This document shows positions 34,511 through 42,816 of a DNA stretch of 64,000 nucleotides, in pieces. The stretch spans positions 1 through 64,000 of the forward strand of contig JANQOE010000128.1 in assembly GCA_028279245.1 (NCBI GenBank), given 5' to 3'. Under the pieces are notes generated by a model, which saw only the letters and a list, made by a program, of their open reading frames with translations, searched no databases and had not been told where the DNA came from. How positions within the stretch are numbered: the first letter of the stretch is position 1; the number at the start of each line of letters is the position of its first letter. Both the position numbers and the translations under genes were made by a program. The stretch is from Alphaproteobacteria bacterium (GTDB lineage Bacteria; Pseudomonadota; Alphaproteobacteria; UBA6615).

Positions 34511-35581
34511 ATGCTGATCCGAGCACGCGCCCCTCTCCGCCTGGGGCTTGGCGGTGGCGGCACCGACTTGTCTCCGTTTTGTGATGAATACGGTGGCTTC
34601 GTCCTCAACGCGACAATCGATCTCTATGCGTACGCCATCCTTGAAACCTCTCCCGATGGCGGAGTGCACCTGACAGCGGCCGACCTAAGCAGCAAGTCAC
34701 ATGCGCTGGACGGCGAACCGACCGGTGAGTCGGATCCAGTCTTGCTCCACCGGGCCGTTTACAGACGCATCATCGATGACTTCAATGATGGGACCCCGCT
34801 GCCTTGCAAGCTGACAACGTTCTGTGACGCGCCGCCTGGCTCGGGCCTCGGATCCTCGTCTGCCATGGTTGTCGCCATGGTAAAGGTGTTCGCAGAAGCG
34901 CTAAACCTGCCTCTCGGGGACTATGACATCGCTCACCTGGCCTTCGAAATCGAACGGCAGGACTGCGGACTAAAGGGGGGACGGCAAGACCAGTACGCCG
35001 CGACTTTCGGCGGGTTCAACTTCATGGAGTTCTCGGCCAATGATCGGGTGGTTGTGAATCCCTTGCGTATCAAGGACTGGGTCCTATCGGAGCTTGAGGC
35101 GTCGATTGTGTTGTTCCGGTCCCAGGTCTCGCGTGACTCTGCCAACATCATCAGCGAGCAGACGGACAATATGCGGCAGAGCGCGCGCAAATCCCTCGAT
35201 GCAATGCACGAACTGAAGGCCGATGCCTTGGGCATGAAGGAGTGCCTCCTGAAGGGTGACTTCCAGGGTTTCGGCGGCTACATGCGCAAGTCGTGGGAGG
35301 CAAAGAAGCGAACGGCCAGCCGGGTCACAAACGACCATCTTAACTCGATCTACGAAGCGGCCATCGGAGCCGGTGCCTGGGCCGGGAAAATCTCCGGTGC
35401 CGGTGGTGGTGGGTACTTCACATTCCTCGTCGATCCGCGCCGTCGTGTCGAGGTGGTACGCGCCCTGGCCATGCAGGATGGACAGGTGACATCATGCCAT
35501 TTCACCGAGCGGGGTACCGAAAGCTGGCGCGCCGACCTGGTCAGTGGCGCCCTGACGATCCGGGAACCTGAACTGGCCTAG
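34511..35581 (+). CDS. hddA: D-glycero-alpha-D-manno-heptose 7-phosphate kinase (HddA-like)
   Basis: This is a GHMP-superfamily kinase of 356 residues, matching HddA, which phosphorylates the anomeric position of D-glycero-D-manno-heptose 7-phosphate. Motifs are APLRLGLGGGGTDLSPF at the N-terminus, the ATP loop PPGSGLGSSSAMVVAMV, KGGRQDQYAATFGGFN, and the C-terminal SGAGGGGYFTF. AAGGACAGG precedes the ATG. Its product would be the bisphosphate used by the GmhB-like phosphatase at 22366-22956. Only 2 bases separate it from the hddC-like gene, so the two are one transcription unit. Confidence 0.92.
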   Translation: MLIRARAPLRLGLGGGGTDLSPFCDEYGGFVLNATIDLYAYAILETSPDGGVHLTAADLSSKSHALDGEPTGESDPVLLHRAVYRRIIDDFNDGTPLPCKLTTFCDAPPGSGLGSSSAMVVAMVKVFAEALNLPLGDYDIAHLAFEIERQDCGLKGGRQDQYAATFGGFNFMEFSANDRVVVNPLRIKDWVLSELEASIVLFRSQVSRDSANIISEQTDNMRQSARKSLDAMHELKADALGMKECLLKGDFQGFGGYMRKSWEAKKRTASRVTNDHLNSIYEAAIGAGAWAGKISGAGGGGYFTFLVDPRRRVEVVRALAMQDGQVTSCHFTERGTESWRADLVSGALTIREPELA

Positions 35582-35583
35582 AT

Positions 35584-36282
35584 ATGCTCCCCACCTGTGT
35601 GATCCTCGCCGGAGGGCGCGGAACACGTCTTTCAACCGTCGTCAGCGATGTCCCGAAACCGATGGCCCCAATCGACGGGCGTCCATTTCTCGCACGAATG
35701 ATTGAATACCTTGAGGCGCGTGGTTTCGCCCGGGTTGTTCTGTCTGTGGGGTTTAAACACCAGATGATCGTAGATTACTTCGGCACTAGGCATGGCAGCA
35801 TCAGAGTTGAGTATTCCATCGAGCACGAGCCGTTGGGAACCGGTGGCGCCATCCTGCAAGCGCTTCAAGAGGTCGAAGGATATCCCGTATTCATCATGAA
35901 CGGTGATAGTTTCATCGACGTGGAACATCGCCGGATGCTGGAGCAACACGAGAAGGAAGAGAGTCTTCTAACAATCGCCGTGAAACAGGTTGTTGACGTC
36001 GGTCGGTCCGGTCGTTTGGAACTCAACGGCACTAGCGTTCGGAGGTTCAACGATGTGAGCGCTGGCCCCGGCCACATCAACACTGGGGTCTATCTTGCGT
36101 CGACGGATCTCAGCCATCGTTTGTCTGACGAAGGAAAGAAGTTCTCATTTGAGGCGACACTCCGGCACCGCGCCGCAGAGCTACCCATCTCAGCCTACAA
36201 GTCGGACGGTTACTTCATCGACATCGGCATTCCGGCTGACTTCGAACGCGCCCAACGTGAGTTGCCGACCAGAATGACCTGA
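35584..36282 (+). CDS. hddC: D-glycero-alpha-D-manno-heptose 1-phosphate guanylyltransferase (HddC-like)
   Basis: This is a nucleotidyltransferase of 232 residues that would join heptose 1-phosphate to GMP, giving GDP-D-glycero-alpha-D-manno-heptose. The signature VILAGGRGTRLSTVVSDVPK is at the N-terminus, with the metal-binding NGDSF near residue 104 and YFIDIGIPADFERA at the end. Size and coupling to an HddA-like kinase support HddC over other sugar nucleotidyltransferases of this fold. The isomerase GmhA, needed at the start of the pathway, is not in this window. Confidence 0.88.
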   Translation: MLPTCVILAGGRGTRLSTVVSDVPKPMAPIDGRPFLARMIEYLEARGFARVVLSVGFKHQMIVDYFGTRHGSIRVEYSIEHEPLGTGGAILQALQEVEGYPVFIMNGDSFIDVEHRRMLEQHEKEESLLTIAVKQVVDVGRSGRLELNGTSVRRFNDVSAGPGHINTGVYLASTDLSHRLSDEGKKFSFEATLRHRAAELPISAYKSDGYFIDIGIPADFERAQRELPTRMT

Positions 36283-36290
36283 CGACCGGA

Positions 36291-37574
36291 TCACCGCTCA
36301 CAGGAGCCGATCTGGAAGGCTACATCGGTTTTCGGTACATCGTCCCCGGCACAGGCATCTTGCATTTGGGCTTGATTGACTGAAGTACCAGTCAAGACGG
36401 CCCCAGAGATGTTCGCGTCTTTAAGCGTGCTCCCGGTAAGGTCAGCCTCGGTCAGGTTCGCACCGACCAACTTCGCCCGTGCGAAGACCGAGTCGAGTAT
36501 TCTTGATTTCTCCAACTGTGCACGGCGCAAGTCTGCTTCCGTGAAATCTGCTTGGACGATATTCGCCCTACTCAGATTCGCGCCAGCCAAGTCAGCGCCA
36601 CGGACGCTAGCCTCAATCAGTTGTGCTCCCGTCAAGTCGGCGCCAAACAGTTTGGCGCCGGCCAAGCGGGTCCCGGACAAATCGGCGTCGACAAGTCTGG
36701 TTCTGGGTAGGTAAGCGCCGGAGAGGTCGGCTCCTGCTAACCTGCTGCCGCGGAGGGTCGCATCATGGAGTTTGGCCTCCCTGAGAGTCGCTTGTTCTAA
36801 GTTCGCGCCAGCTAAATCAGCTCCGCGAAGGTTCAGCCCGGACAGAACTGTCCCCGATAGGTCGGCCCCAGCAAGTCGGGCACGAACGAAGCTGATTCCG
36901 GAGAGGTCGCGATCCGAAAGATCGGCGCCTGCCAGGTTCAACGGTGCCAGTCTCGTGGCCTCCGTCGGCACGATTGCGAAAAGAGCGCCAAGGCTCCCAA
37001 CGGCGGCATATCGCGCCGTGAGCAGCAATCGGCGCAACCACGATCGACGAGTCCACTGCTCCCTCAGCAGTACCAGATAGAACAATAACGTTGCAGCTGC
37101 CGCTGCCACGAACCAAAACCTCGCTTCGGGCTGGAACGAGGCCTTAAAGGCGAAGACAAAAACGGTCCCTGGAAACACGACGAAATGCACAATCTCCGGC
37201 AGACGCCCATTCATGAGGTTGGGCAGCAAGCCATCGCGGGATCGCAGCCCGGGAAGCAGCCCGGCCATGCGATAGCGATGAAGCTGCCAGCGGGCATCCT
37301 GAAGAAAAAGCCAAGCTATGGAGAGGATGACCGGGCCGGCCACGAGGAAGAAGGTGAGGTCCAGCTCTGTCCCAACAAACGCCAGACGAATGGTCAAACC
37401 ATTCTCGAACAACACCCTGTCGGATTGCGCGATGGTCAAGAGCAGCGTTATCGCTATTGCCAGCTGAATACCAATCGCCAAGCGGACGGCCGCCAACGCC
37501 GATCGAGCGGGTGCACTGGGGTCACCAGAGTCTATCGGGTCGCTAGGCTCTTCGACATGTTCCATGACGCCCAC
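36291..37574 (-). CDS. pentapeptide-repeat membrane protein
   Basis: This 427-residue protein has about five membrane helices in its first 210 residues (for example AIGIQLAIAITLLLTIA and VAAAAATLLFYLVLL). About 35 tandem pentapeptide repeats of the A(D/N)LXX type follow (GADLSGTVLSGLNLRGADLA and similar), which form a right-handed square beta helix. The C-terminus ends in a short Cys-containing tail (DACAGDD, GSCER). The helix side of the repeat domain is expected in the cytoplasm or periplasm depending on topology. It runs convergently with the hddC-like gene, 8 bases apart. Function unknown; it is probably an accessory in the polysaccharide locus, by position only. Confidence 0.88.
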   Translation of the reverse strand: MGVMEHVEEPSDPIDSGDPSAPARSALAAVRLAIGIQLAIAITLLLTIAQSDRVLFENGLTIRLAFVGTELDLTFFLVAGPVILSIAWLFLQDARWQLHRYRMAGLLPGLRSRDGLLPNLMNGRLPEIVHFVVFPGTVFVFAFKASFQPEARFWFVAAAAATLLFYLVLLREQWTRRSWLRRLLLTARYAAVGSLGALFAIVPTEATRLAPLNLAGADLSDRDLSGISFVRARLAGADLSGTVLSGLNLRGADLAGANLEQATLREAKLHDATLRGSRLAGADLSGAYLPRTRLVDADLSGTRLAGAKLFGADLTGAQLIEASVRGADLAGANLSRANIVQADFTEADLRRAQLEKSRILDSVFARAKLVGANLTEADLTGSTLKDANISGAVLTGTSVNQAQMQDACAGDDVPKTDVAFQIGSCER

Positions 37575-37609
37575 AGACAGCTATGCGGCCCACCCAGATC
37601 GGGCGTGCG

Positions 37610-39445
37610 TTAGTCCAGTTCAAAAGCATTCTTGTAGTCGCGCTGCAACGCCGGATCCTGTCGTTCTTTCCGCAGGATACAGTTGCCGACGACCAGTACT
37701 TCGATGTCCGTTCCCATAAAGCAACGAAACGCATCTTCCGGCGTACAAACAATCGGTTCGCCGCGGACATTGAACGATGTGTTCACGAGGACCGGGCAAC
37801 CCGTACGTTCCTTGAACGCCTCTAGCAACGCATGGTAGCGCGCGTTGGTCTCTCTGTGGACGGTCTGCACCCGTGCTGAATAATCCACGTGGGTCACGGC
37901 CGGAATGTCGGACCGTGGAACATTGAGCTTCTCGATGCCAAACAGCTCCTGCTCCTCCGCGGTCATCTCGCGGCGCAGGCCCTCCTGCACATCCGCGACC
38001 AGCAGCATGTAAGGGCTGTCACCCTCAATGCAGAACCAGTCGCTCACATGCTCCCGCATCACTGAAGGCGCGAACGGCCGGAAGCTCTCCCGATACTTGA
38101 CCCGTAGGTTGAGCGTCCGCTGCATCGACGGATTCCGCGGATCGCCGAGGATGGACCGATTCCCTAGTGCCCTAGGCCCAAACTCCATCCGGCCCTGAAA
38201 CCATCCAACGGCCATTCCATCCGCGAGAGCGTCGGCGGTGTGTTCAATGAGGTCGTCATCCGAAACGGCCTTAAAGTCCGCGCCGCACGCCGCGAGGCGA
38301 TGTTCGATATCATCCTGGTCGAATGACGGTCCAAGATAGGAGCCCGACATCCCGTCCATGGCGTTGTGCGCAACCCGAGGCTTGCCCTTGTGATGATGGT
38401 AGGCAGCCAAAGCGCACCCCAAACTGCCTCCAGCATCCCCCGCCGCAGGCTGAATCCAGATATTGTCGAAGGAACCCGCCCGCAGGATCTTGCCGTTGGC
38501 AACACAGTTGAGCGCCACGCCGCCAGCCAGACACAGGTTCCGACTGCCCGTTTCCTTCGCAATGCTGTCCGTCATGCGCAAGACAATCTGTTCCGTGACG
38601 TCCTGAACGGACGCGGCCACATCCATATGGAACTGCGTAAGCTGTTCCTCAGCACTCCGATTTGGCTGTCCAAAGAGTGAACTGAACTGACCATTCGTCA
38701 TCGTCAGCCCGGTGCAGTAGTCGAAGTAATCCATATTCAGACGGAACGATCCGTCGTCTTTTAGATCGATCAGATTCTCTAGGATCAGCTTCGTGTATTT
38801 CGGCTCGCCATAGGGTGCGAGTCCCATGACTTTGTACTCGCCGGAATTTACCTTGAAGCCGGTGTAGTAGGTGAACGCCGAGTACAGCAACCCAATGCTG
38901 TGCGGGAAGTGGATTTCCCGGTCGACCGTCAACTCGTTGCCGCGCCCGAACCCAAGGCTTGTCGTCGCCCACTCACCTACGCCGTCCATCGTAAGGACGA
39001 CCGCATCATCGAACGGGGAGGGGTAGTATGCGCTGGCGGCATGGGACTGATGATGTTCTCCGAACAACAGCCTCTTCTCGACATCGAAATCAGGGTCAAA
39101 GGTGCGCAGCTCATCGCGGAGCAAACGTTTCTGGAACAGTTTCTCCTTGAGCCACAAGGGCATCGCCATGGAGAACGACTTGATCCCACGTGGCGCGAAG
39201 GCGAGGTAGGTCTCCAGCAGCCGTTCGAATTTCAGGAACGGCTTGTCATAAAACGCCACGTACTCCACGTCCGGAAGGCGCGTTCCACCTTCCGCAAGAC
39301 AAAACTTGATGGCTTCGTGCGGGAATCCGGAGTCGTGCTTCTTGCGCGTGAAGCGCTCTTCCTGGGCCGCAGCAACGACCCGTCCGTCATCGATAAGAGC
39401 CGCCGCGCTATCGTGATAGTAGGCGGATATTCCGAGGATTCTCAT
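37610..39445 (-). CDS. NodU/SxtI-type O-carbamoyltransferase
   Basis: This 611-residue carbamoyltransferase makes carbamoyl-adenylate and passes the carbamoyl group to a sugar or other hydroxyl. The N-terminal ASKHA domain begins MRILGISAYYHDSAAAL. The metal/nucleotide site has GEHHQSHAASAYYPSPFDDA, and the C-terminal YrdC-like part has RMEFGPRALGNRSILGDPR. The ATG at 39445 is the family start and is 14 bases after the DUF5989 stop; an upstream ATG would add 48 unrelated residues. With SxtJ and DUF5989 in this locus, it probably carbamoylates the local polysaccharide. Confidence 0.94.
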   Translation of the reverse strand: MRILGISAYYHDSAAALIDDGRVVAAAQEERFTRKKHDSGFPHEAIKFCLAEGGTRLPDVEYVAFYDKPFLKFERLLETYLAFAPRGIKSFSMAMPLWLKEKLFQKRLLRDELRTFDPDFDVEKRLLFGEHHQSHAASAYYPSPFDDAVVLTMDGVGEWATTSLGFGRGNELTVDREIHFPHSIGLLYSAFTYYTGFKVNSGEYKVMGLAPYGEPKYTKLILENLIDLKDDGSFRLNMDYFDYCTGLTMTNGQFSSLFGQPNRSAEEQLTQFHMDVAASVQDVTEQIVLRMTDSIAKETGSRNLCLAGGVALNCVANGKILRAGSFDNIWIQPAAGDAGGSLGCALAAYHHHKGKPRVAHNAMDGMSGSYLGPSFDQDDIEHRLAACGADFKAVSDDDLIEHTADALADGMAVGWFQGRMEFGPRALGNRSILGDPRNPSMQRTLNLRVKYRESFRPFAPSVMREHVSDWFCIEGDSPYMLLVADVQEGLRREMTAEEQELFGIEKLNVPRSDIPAVTHVDYSARVQTVHRETNARYHALLEAFKERTGCPVLVNTSFNVRGEPIVCTPEDAFRCFMGTDIEVLVVGNCILRKERQDPALQRDYKNAFELD

Positions 39446-39459
39446 GAAACGCCTACAAC

Positions 39460-39606
39460 CTAGAAGACGGTATAGATGAAAGGAGCAACCGCGGTTCCCT
39501 GGGTGAGAACCAACAAGCCGCCAAAGAGGACAAAAACGACAAAGATCGGCAATAGCCAGAATTTCTTTCTGACCCGCATGAAATGCCAAAGCTCTCGAAT
39601 AATCAT
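39460..39606 (-). CDS. DUF5989 family small membrane protein
   Basis: This is a 48-residue gene, easily missed. The product begins MIIRELWHFMRVRKKFWLLP and continues with a single hydrophobic helix (IFVVFVLFGGLLVLTQ) and the tail GTAVAPFIYTVF. That is the DUF5989 pattern: a short basic leader, RKKFWLLP, one membrane span. These proteins are found between SxtJ and NodU/SxtI carbamoyltransferase genes; here the carbamoyltransferase follows after 14 bases, and SxtJ is elsewhere in the locus. The role is probably to bring the carbamoyltransferase to the membrane, which is inference. Confidence 0.85.
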   Translation of the reverse strand: MIIRELWHFMRVRKKFWLLPIFVVFVLFGGLLVLTQGTAVAPFIYTVF

Positions 39607-39816
39607 TCGCTCAATCCCAACGACAGTGTGCGTCACCCCGAAAATGGCTGGGAGTTTAGGGTGACAATTGACTTTCCGACAACACTCTTGCGGTGCCTCC
39701 CGACGCGCCGCGACCCTGCGAGGTGACTACGAGCGAGGGATCCGACTTCCATGATGTGGTAGAGCCAAATGGTGTACCCTGTCACGCGCCATCGTTTGCG
39801 CAATTGCCGGATCCGC

Positions 39817-40743
39817 CTAGGTAACCCACGAGTTCAGATCGCGTCCAAGCAGGCGGCCAAGCTTCGTAACATCGTCTGAATAGAGTTCGCATAGGCGGTC
39901 GCGGACCTGTTTTGACATCTCGGGCCTTGAGAGATTGGCTAAAGCCACGCGCCCGTGCACGTTGCGTACCGCGTCGAACGCGCCGATCGCTCTGAGGGCC
40001 CGCTTGGTACCCCCGACAATACCCAATGGGTCCCTTTCCGGTCGCGCCAGGCTCCACCACAGATCGTGAAAAATGCGGCTCTTAGGCCGGCCGGACGCAT
40101 TGTGCGGTAGGGCATGATCCGGCACAAAGGAGTGGTCGATGTCCAGGAAGCGGAAGAGGCTTGTCAGGGTTGGGCCCGTGTTGTTTGAGAATTCGTCGAA
40201 ATAGACAACCCTGACGTTCGTGAAATTCTCCAGAAAGTCTTCCACGGCTTCGTGATAGTGGCTTACGCGGGTATAGCGCCAGTACCACGCCCACCCCTCG
40301 GACATCCGTTTGTTCTCGGCTTGGAGCGCCTCGTCGAAGGTGAGTTTCTCGAAACCATCCCGCAGTTTCTCTGTGTAGGCAGAGAAGGTACGGCTGACCG
40401 GATTCCGGAGATTAATGATAATCTTTGTATCCTTCCCTAGAGCATCCAATATCCGTGGAATACTCTCCTTATGATAGTACAGATATTCAGGGGAAATATC
40501 ACCGATTGCCGTCTGCGTAGTAACGTCGTCAAAGAGCCGATGATAGTCCTCAAAGCGCGTCATCTGCGCTCGGTTCGTAAGGTCGTCGCCGGGCCCCGTC
40601 CATTCTGGAGATAGATTCGCGAAATAGCGACATTCCTTCTTCCGTGGGATGAAGATATCTGGGTGTTGCTTCAGGTACATGAAGGTGGCGGTGGTTCCGG
40701 CCCGATGCGCGCCCACAACAAGGAAGTTAGGTAAATGACCCAT
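39817..40743 (-). CDS. sulfotransferase family protein
   Basis: This is a PAPS-dependent sulfotransferase of 308 residues. The 5'-phosphosulfate loop is VVGAHRAGTTATFMYLKQHP near residues 8-27. The 3'-phosphate site is INLRNPVSRTFSAYTEKLRD. The N-terminus at 40743 (MGHLPNFLVVG) matches the fold start; an upstream ATG would add 30 unrelated residues. It would transfer sulfate to a polysaccharide hydroxyl or amine. It is the last gene of a minus-strand trio with a secreted beta protein and a GH10 glycanase. Confidence 0.9.
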   Translation of the reverse strand: MGHLPNFLVVGAHRAGTTATFMYLKQHPDIFIPRKKECRYFANLSPEWTGPGDDLTNRAQMTRFEDYHRLFDDVTTQTAIGDISPEYLYYHKESIPRILDALGKDTKIIINLRNPVSRTFSAYTEKLRDGFEKLTFDEALQAENKRMSEGWAWYWRYTRVSHYHEAVEDFLENFTNVRVVYFDEFSNNTGPTLTSLFRFLDIDHSFVPDHALPHNASGRPKSRIFHDLWWSLARPERDPLGIVGGTKRALRAIGAFDAVRNVHGRVALANLSRPEMSKQVRDRLCELYSDDVTKLGRLLGRDLNSWVT

Positions 40744-40750
40744 GGTCGTC

Positions 40751-41446
40751 TTACTCCGGATCGTCCACTGAATGATCGGGCAGCCGTGCAAAGACGATGT
40801 CGCCGATACCGGTCCGGTCACCCAGATTGCCATCTATGTCGGTAAAGACAACTGACCTGATTGACGCGGCCGGATCGACAACCCCCATGAAGTACAACTT
40901 ATTCTTCTGCAGATTGACTTTCCTCGCCGATAGGAACCAGCCCAGGCTATCTCCCGAGCCATCCACGCCGTCGAAGGCTTCGAGCCGAAGCCTGTTTATC
41001 CCGGAGCCCGGATTGAAGTAGTCGATGATGTAAAGGCCGGCCCCCAAAACCGGCCGGTCGAACGTGATGACGAGCTCTGACGTGCCCTGCGGATCGAATA
41101 TGTAGTTGGAGCCATCGTGGATCCCCTCGCCGATCTTGGTCCCGCCGATGGTGTCCACACCCGCTTCTCCCGGCCCGGGTCCCGACGCCACATCCCCCAA
41201 CCCTTCCTCAGTGAACGAAACGCCCAGGCTGTCCATGAAGAAGTCGAGGATAAGGGGGCCGGTCGGGTGCATGTCGAGATCGACCGTCTCGAAGGTCCCG
41301 TCCACAGCCTCAACCGCCTCGCGCCACTCGACCGAGTTGGAGGCCGGGTTCTCGACGAATGGGATGACCTCGTCAGCAAGCACACTGGTCGACAGCATCG
41401 CGGCAAACGCGAACGGCGGCCAGGCGGGAGCTTTCGGTATGCGCAT
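40751..41446 (-). CDS. secreted protein of unknown function
   Basis: This 231-residue protein has a cleavable signal (PAWPPFAFAAMLSTSVLADE, cleavage near residue 24). The mature part is rich in Gly, Asp and beta-forming residues, with blocks LDMHPTGPLILDFFMDSLGV, ELVITFDRPVLGAGLYIIDY and SVVFTDIDGNLGDRTGIGDI. This resembles the body of exosortase-substrate (PEP-CTERM) proteins, but the C-terminal PEP motif, helix and basic tail are absent. It lies between the GH10 gene (2 bases) and the sulfotransferase gene (7 bases), so it is co-expressed with both. No enzyme motif is seen. Confidence 0.75.
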   Translation of the reverse strand: MRIPKAPAWPPFAFAAMLSTSVLADEVIPFVENPASNSVEWREAVEAVDGTFETVDLDMHPTGPLILDFFMDSLGVSFTEEGLGDVASGPGPGEAGVDTIGGTKIGEGIHDGSNYIFDPQGTSELVITFDRPVLGAGLYIIDYFNPGSGINRLRLEAFDGVDGSGDSLGWFLSARKVNLQKNKLYFMGVVDPAASIRSVVFTDIDGNLGDRTGIGDIVFARLPDHSVDDPE

Positions 41447-41448
41447 GT

Positions 41449-42558
41449 CTAGACCCGGACCGGGGCGCGATCGAATGCGGCGGCCATCTCATACCAGGCG
41501 GGCTTGCGTTCCATGTTGCGGTCGAAAGGCAGGGGCCTAAGCGGGAGGCCGTCAGAGCGCGGCGTTGCCCAGTTCAGATTTGTGTACTGGTCGCTCAGCC
41601 CCCAGGTCGTGACCGCAATAACAGCCGGCTCAGCTAAGGCTGTATCTAGAAAACGTCGATAGAGGAGGGCAACCTCCCTGTCGCGCAGCGAAATGTCCGG
41701 CGGCAACGCATTGTCGGAGACATCGAGCTCCGTGATCAGGATCTTTAAACCGAGGTCCGCGACTTCTCGGAGGAAGGCAGCGTAGTCCCGCGCGTCGAAG
41801 TACTCGGCATTCGCCTGGTTGAGGTGCGATTGGCCGCCAAAGGCTTGTATCTTGACGCCGGCGGCCAGCCATCGCTCAAGCACCTTCAGAACGGCGCGCC
41901 GTTTTGTCTTGCCCATCGGCGTCGACAATTCCGTCGCATAATCGTTATAGACGCGCAGCGCGGTCGGATCGATCGCGGCAGCCTCGTCAAACGCGATTTT
42001 CACGTACTCCGGCCCTAGCTTCTCGAACCAGGGCGTTTCCCGCAAGTAATCGTCGCGCCCATTCCAGGGATTAATGGCCTCGTTTACGACATCCCAGGAG
42101 TGCATGCGGCCGGCATATCGACCCGCCAAGGTTTTGATGTGGACGGCCATCAATTGATATGCGGCGTCACCAGGTGGCGTCTCGTCAGCCCATTCGGGCC
42201 ACGCCCAGTGCCATATCAGGGCGTGCCCCCGAAACTGCATGTCATGCTGCGCCGCAAAGTTCGCGAGGTAGTCCCCACCGGCGAAATCATATTGGTGGGG
42301 AGTCGGGCGCAAAACCTTCATATGAAGCTCGCCGCCCGACACCAGGATATTGCACTCCCTTGCGACGGTCTCGGCGAACGCCTTGTTCTCTTTCAAGTGG
42401 TGCGAAAACGGCGCTGCACCGAACAATAGGCCCTTCGCCGCCGCGCGATCTCGCAAGGGAGGTAAGGGAGCTTCGGTGGCTGGATCGGCGAAAACGCACC
42501 CGGGTATCAGCGCGGCAGCACTCGCACCAACCAGAAACTGCCTTCGATCAGTTGTCAT
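41449..42558 (-). CDS. GH10 endo-1,4-beta-xylanase, exported
   Basis: This is a glycoside hydrolase family 10 retaining enzyme, 369 residues. The acid/base glutamate is in WDVVNEAINPW and the nucleophile is in ILITELDVSD. Substrate-binding GHALIWHW is also typical. An export signal has twin-arginine form (TDRRQFLVGASAAALIPGC) and ends in a possible lipobox cysteine, so the enzyme may be a lipoprotein. Because the locus also makes UDP-xylose, the enzyme may cut the strain's own xylose-containing polysaccharide rather than plant xylan; that is inference. Confidence 0.92.
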   Translation of the reverse strand: MTTDRRQFLVGASAAALIPGCVFADPATEAPLPPLRDRAAAKGLLFGAAPFSHHLKENKAFAETVARECNILVSGGELHMKVLRPTPHQYDFAGGDYLANFAAQHDMQFRGHALIWHWAWPEWADETPPGDAAYQLMAVHIKTLAGRYAGRMHSWDVVNEAINPWNGRDDYLRETPWFEKLGPEYVKIAFDEAAAIDPTALRVYNDYATELSTPMGKTKRRAVLKVLERWLAAGVKIQAFGGQSHLNQANAEYFDARDYAAFLREVADLGLKILITELDVSDNALPPDISLRDREVALLYRRFLDTALAEPAVIAVTTWGLSDQYTNLNWATPRSDGLPLRPLPFDRNMERKPAWYEMAAAFDRAPVRV

Positions 42559-42816
42559 CTAGCCCTTCTGGATCGACCTGTCTTCGGTTGAGTTCCGAGG
42601 TCCGAATTGAGCAGCAACTATGCGCATGAGCCTCCGGCACGCGAGCGCCAAAACGGCCCGAATAGTCGCAGTTGGACTAGCCAGAATGGTGGCCATGGGG
42701 GGCGAATGCCCCGCCGACTAGCCGAGCGGACTGTCAATTCGCGCGGCGGCTCGTTTAAGGATGAAAGCCCACCTCACAGCTTGCACCCGGTTTCGTGTGT
42801 CGACACTTTTAGAACT

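Noticed and set aside
42607-42816. N-terminal extension of the sulfotransferase-like gene from TTG 42607
   Set aside because: The added residues are Ser/Gly/Arg-rich with no hydrophobic or conserved segment; the ATG at 42817 fits the fold start better.
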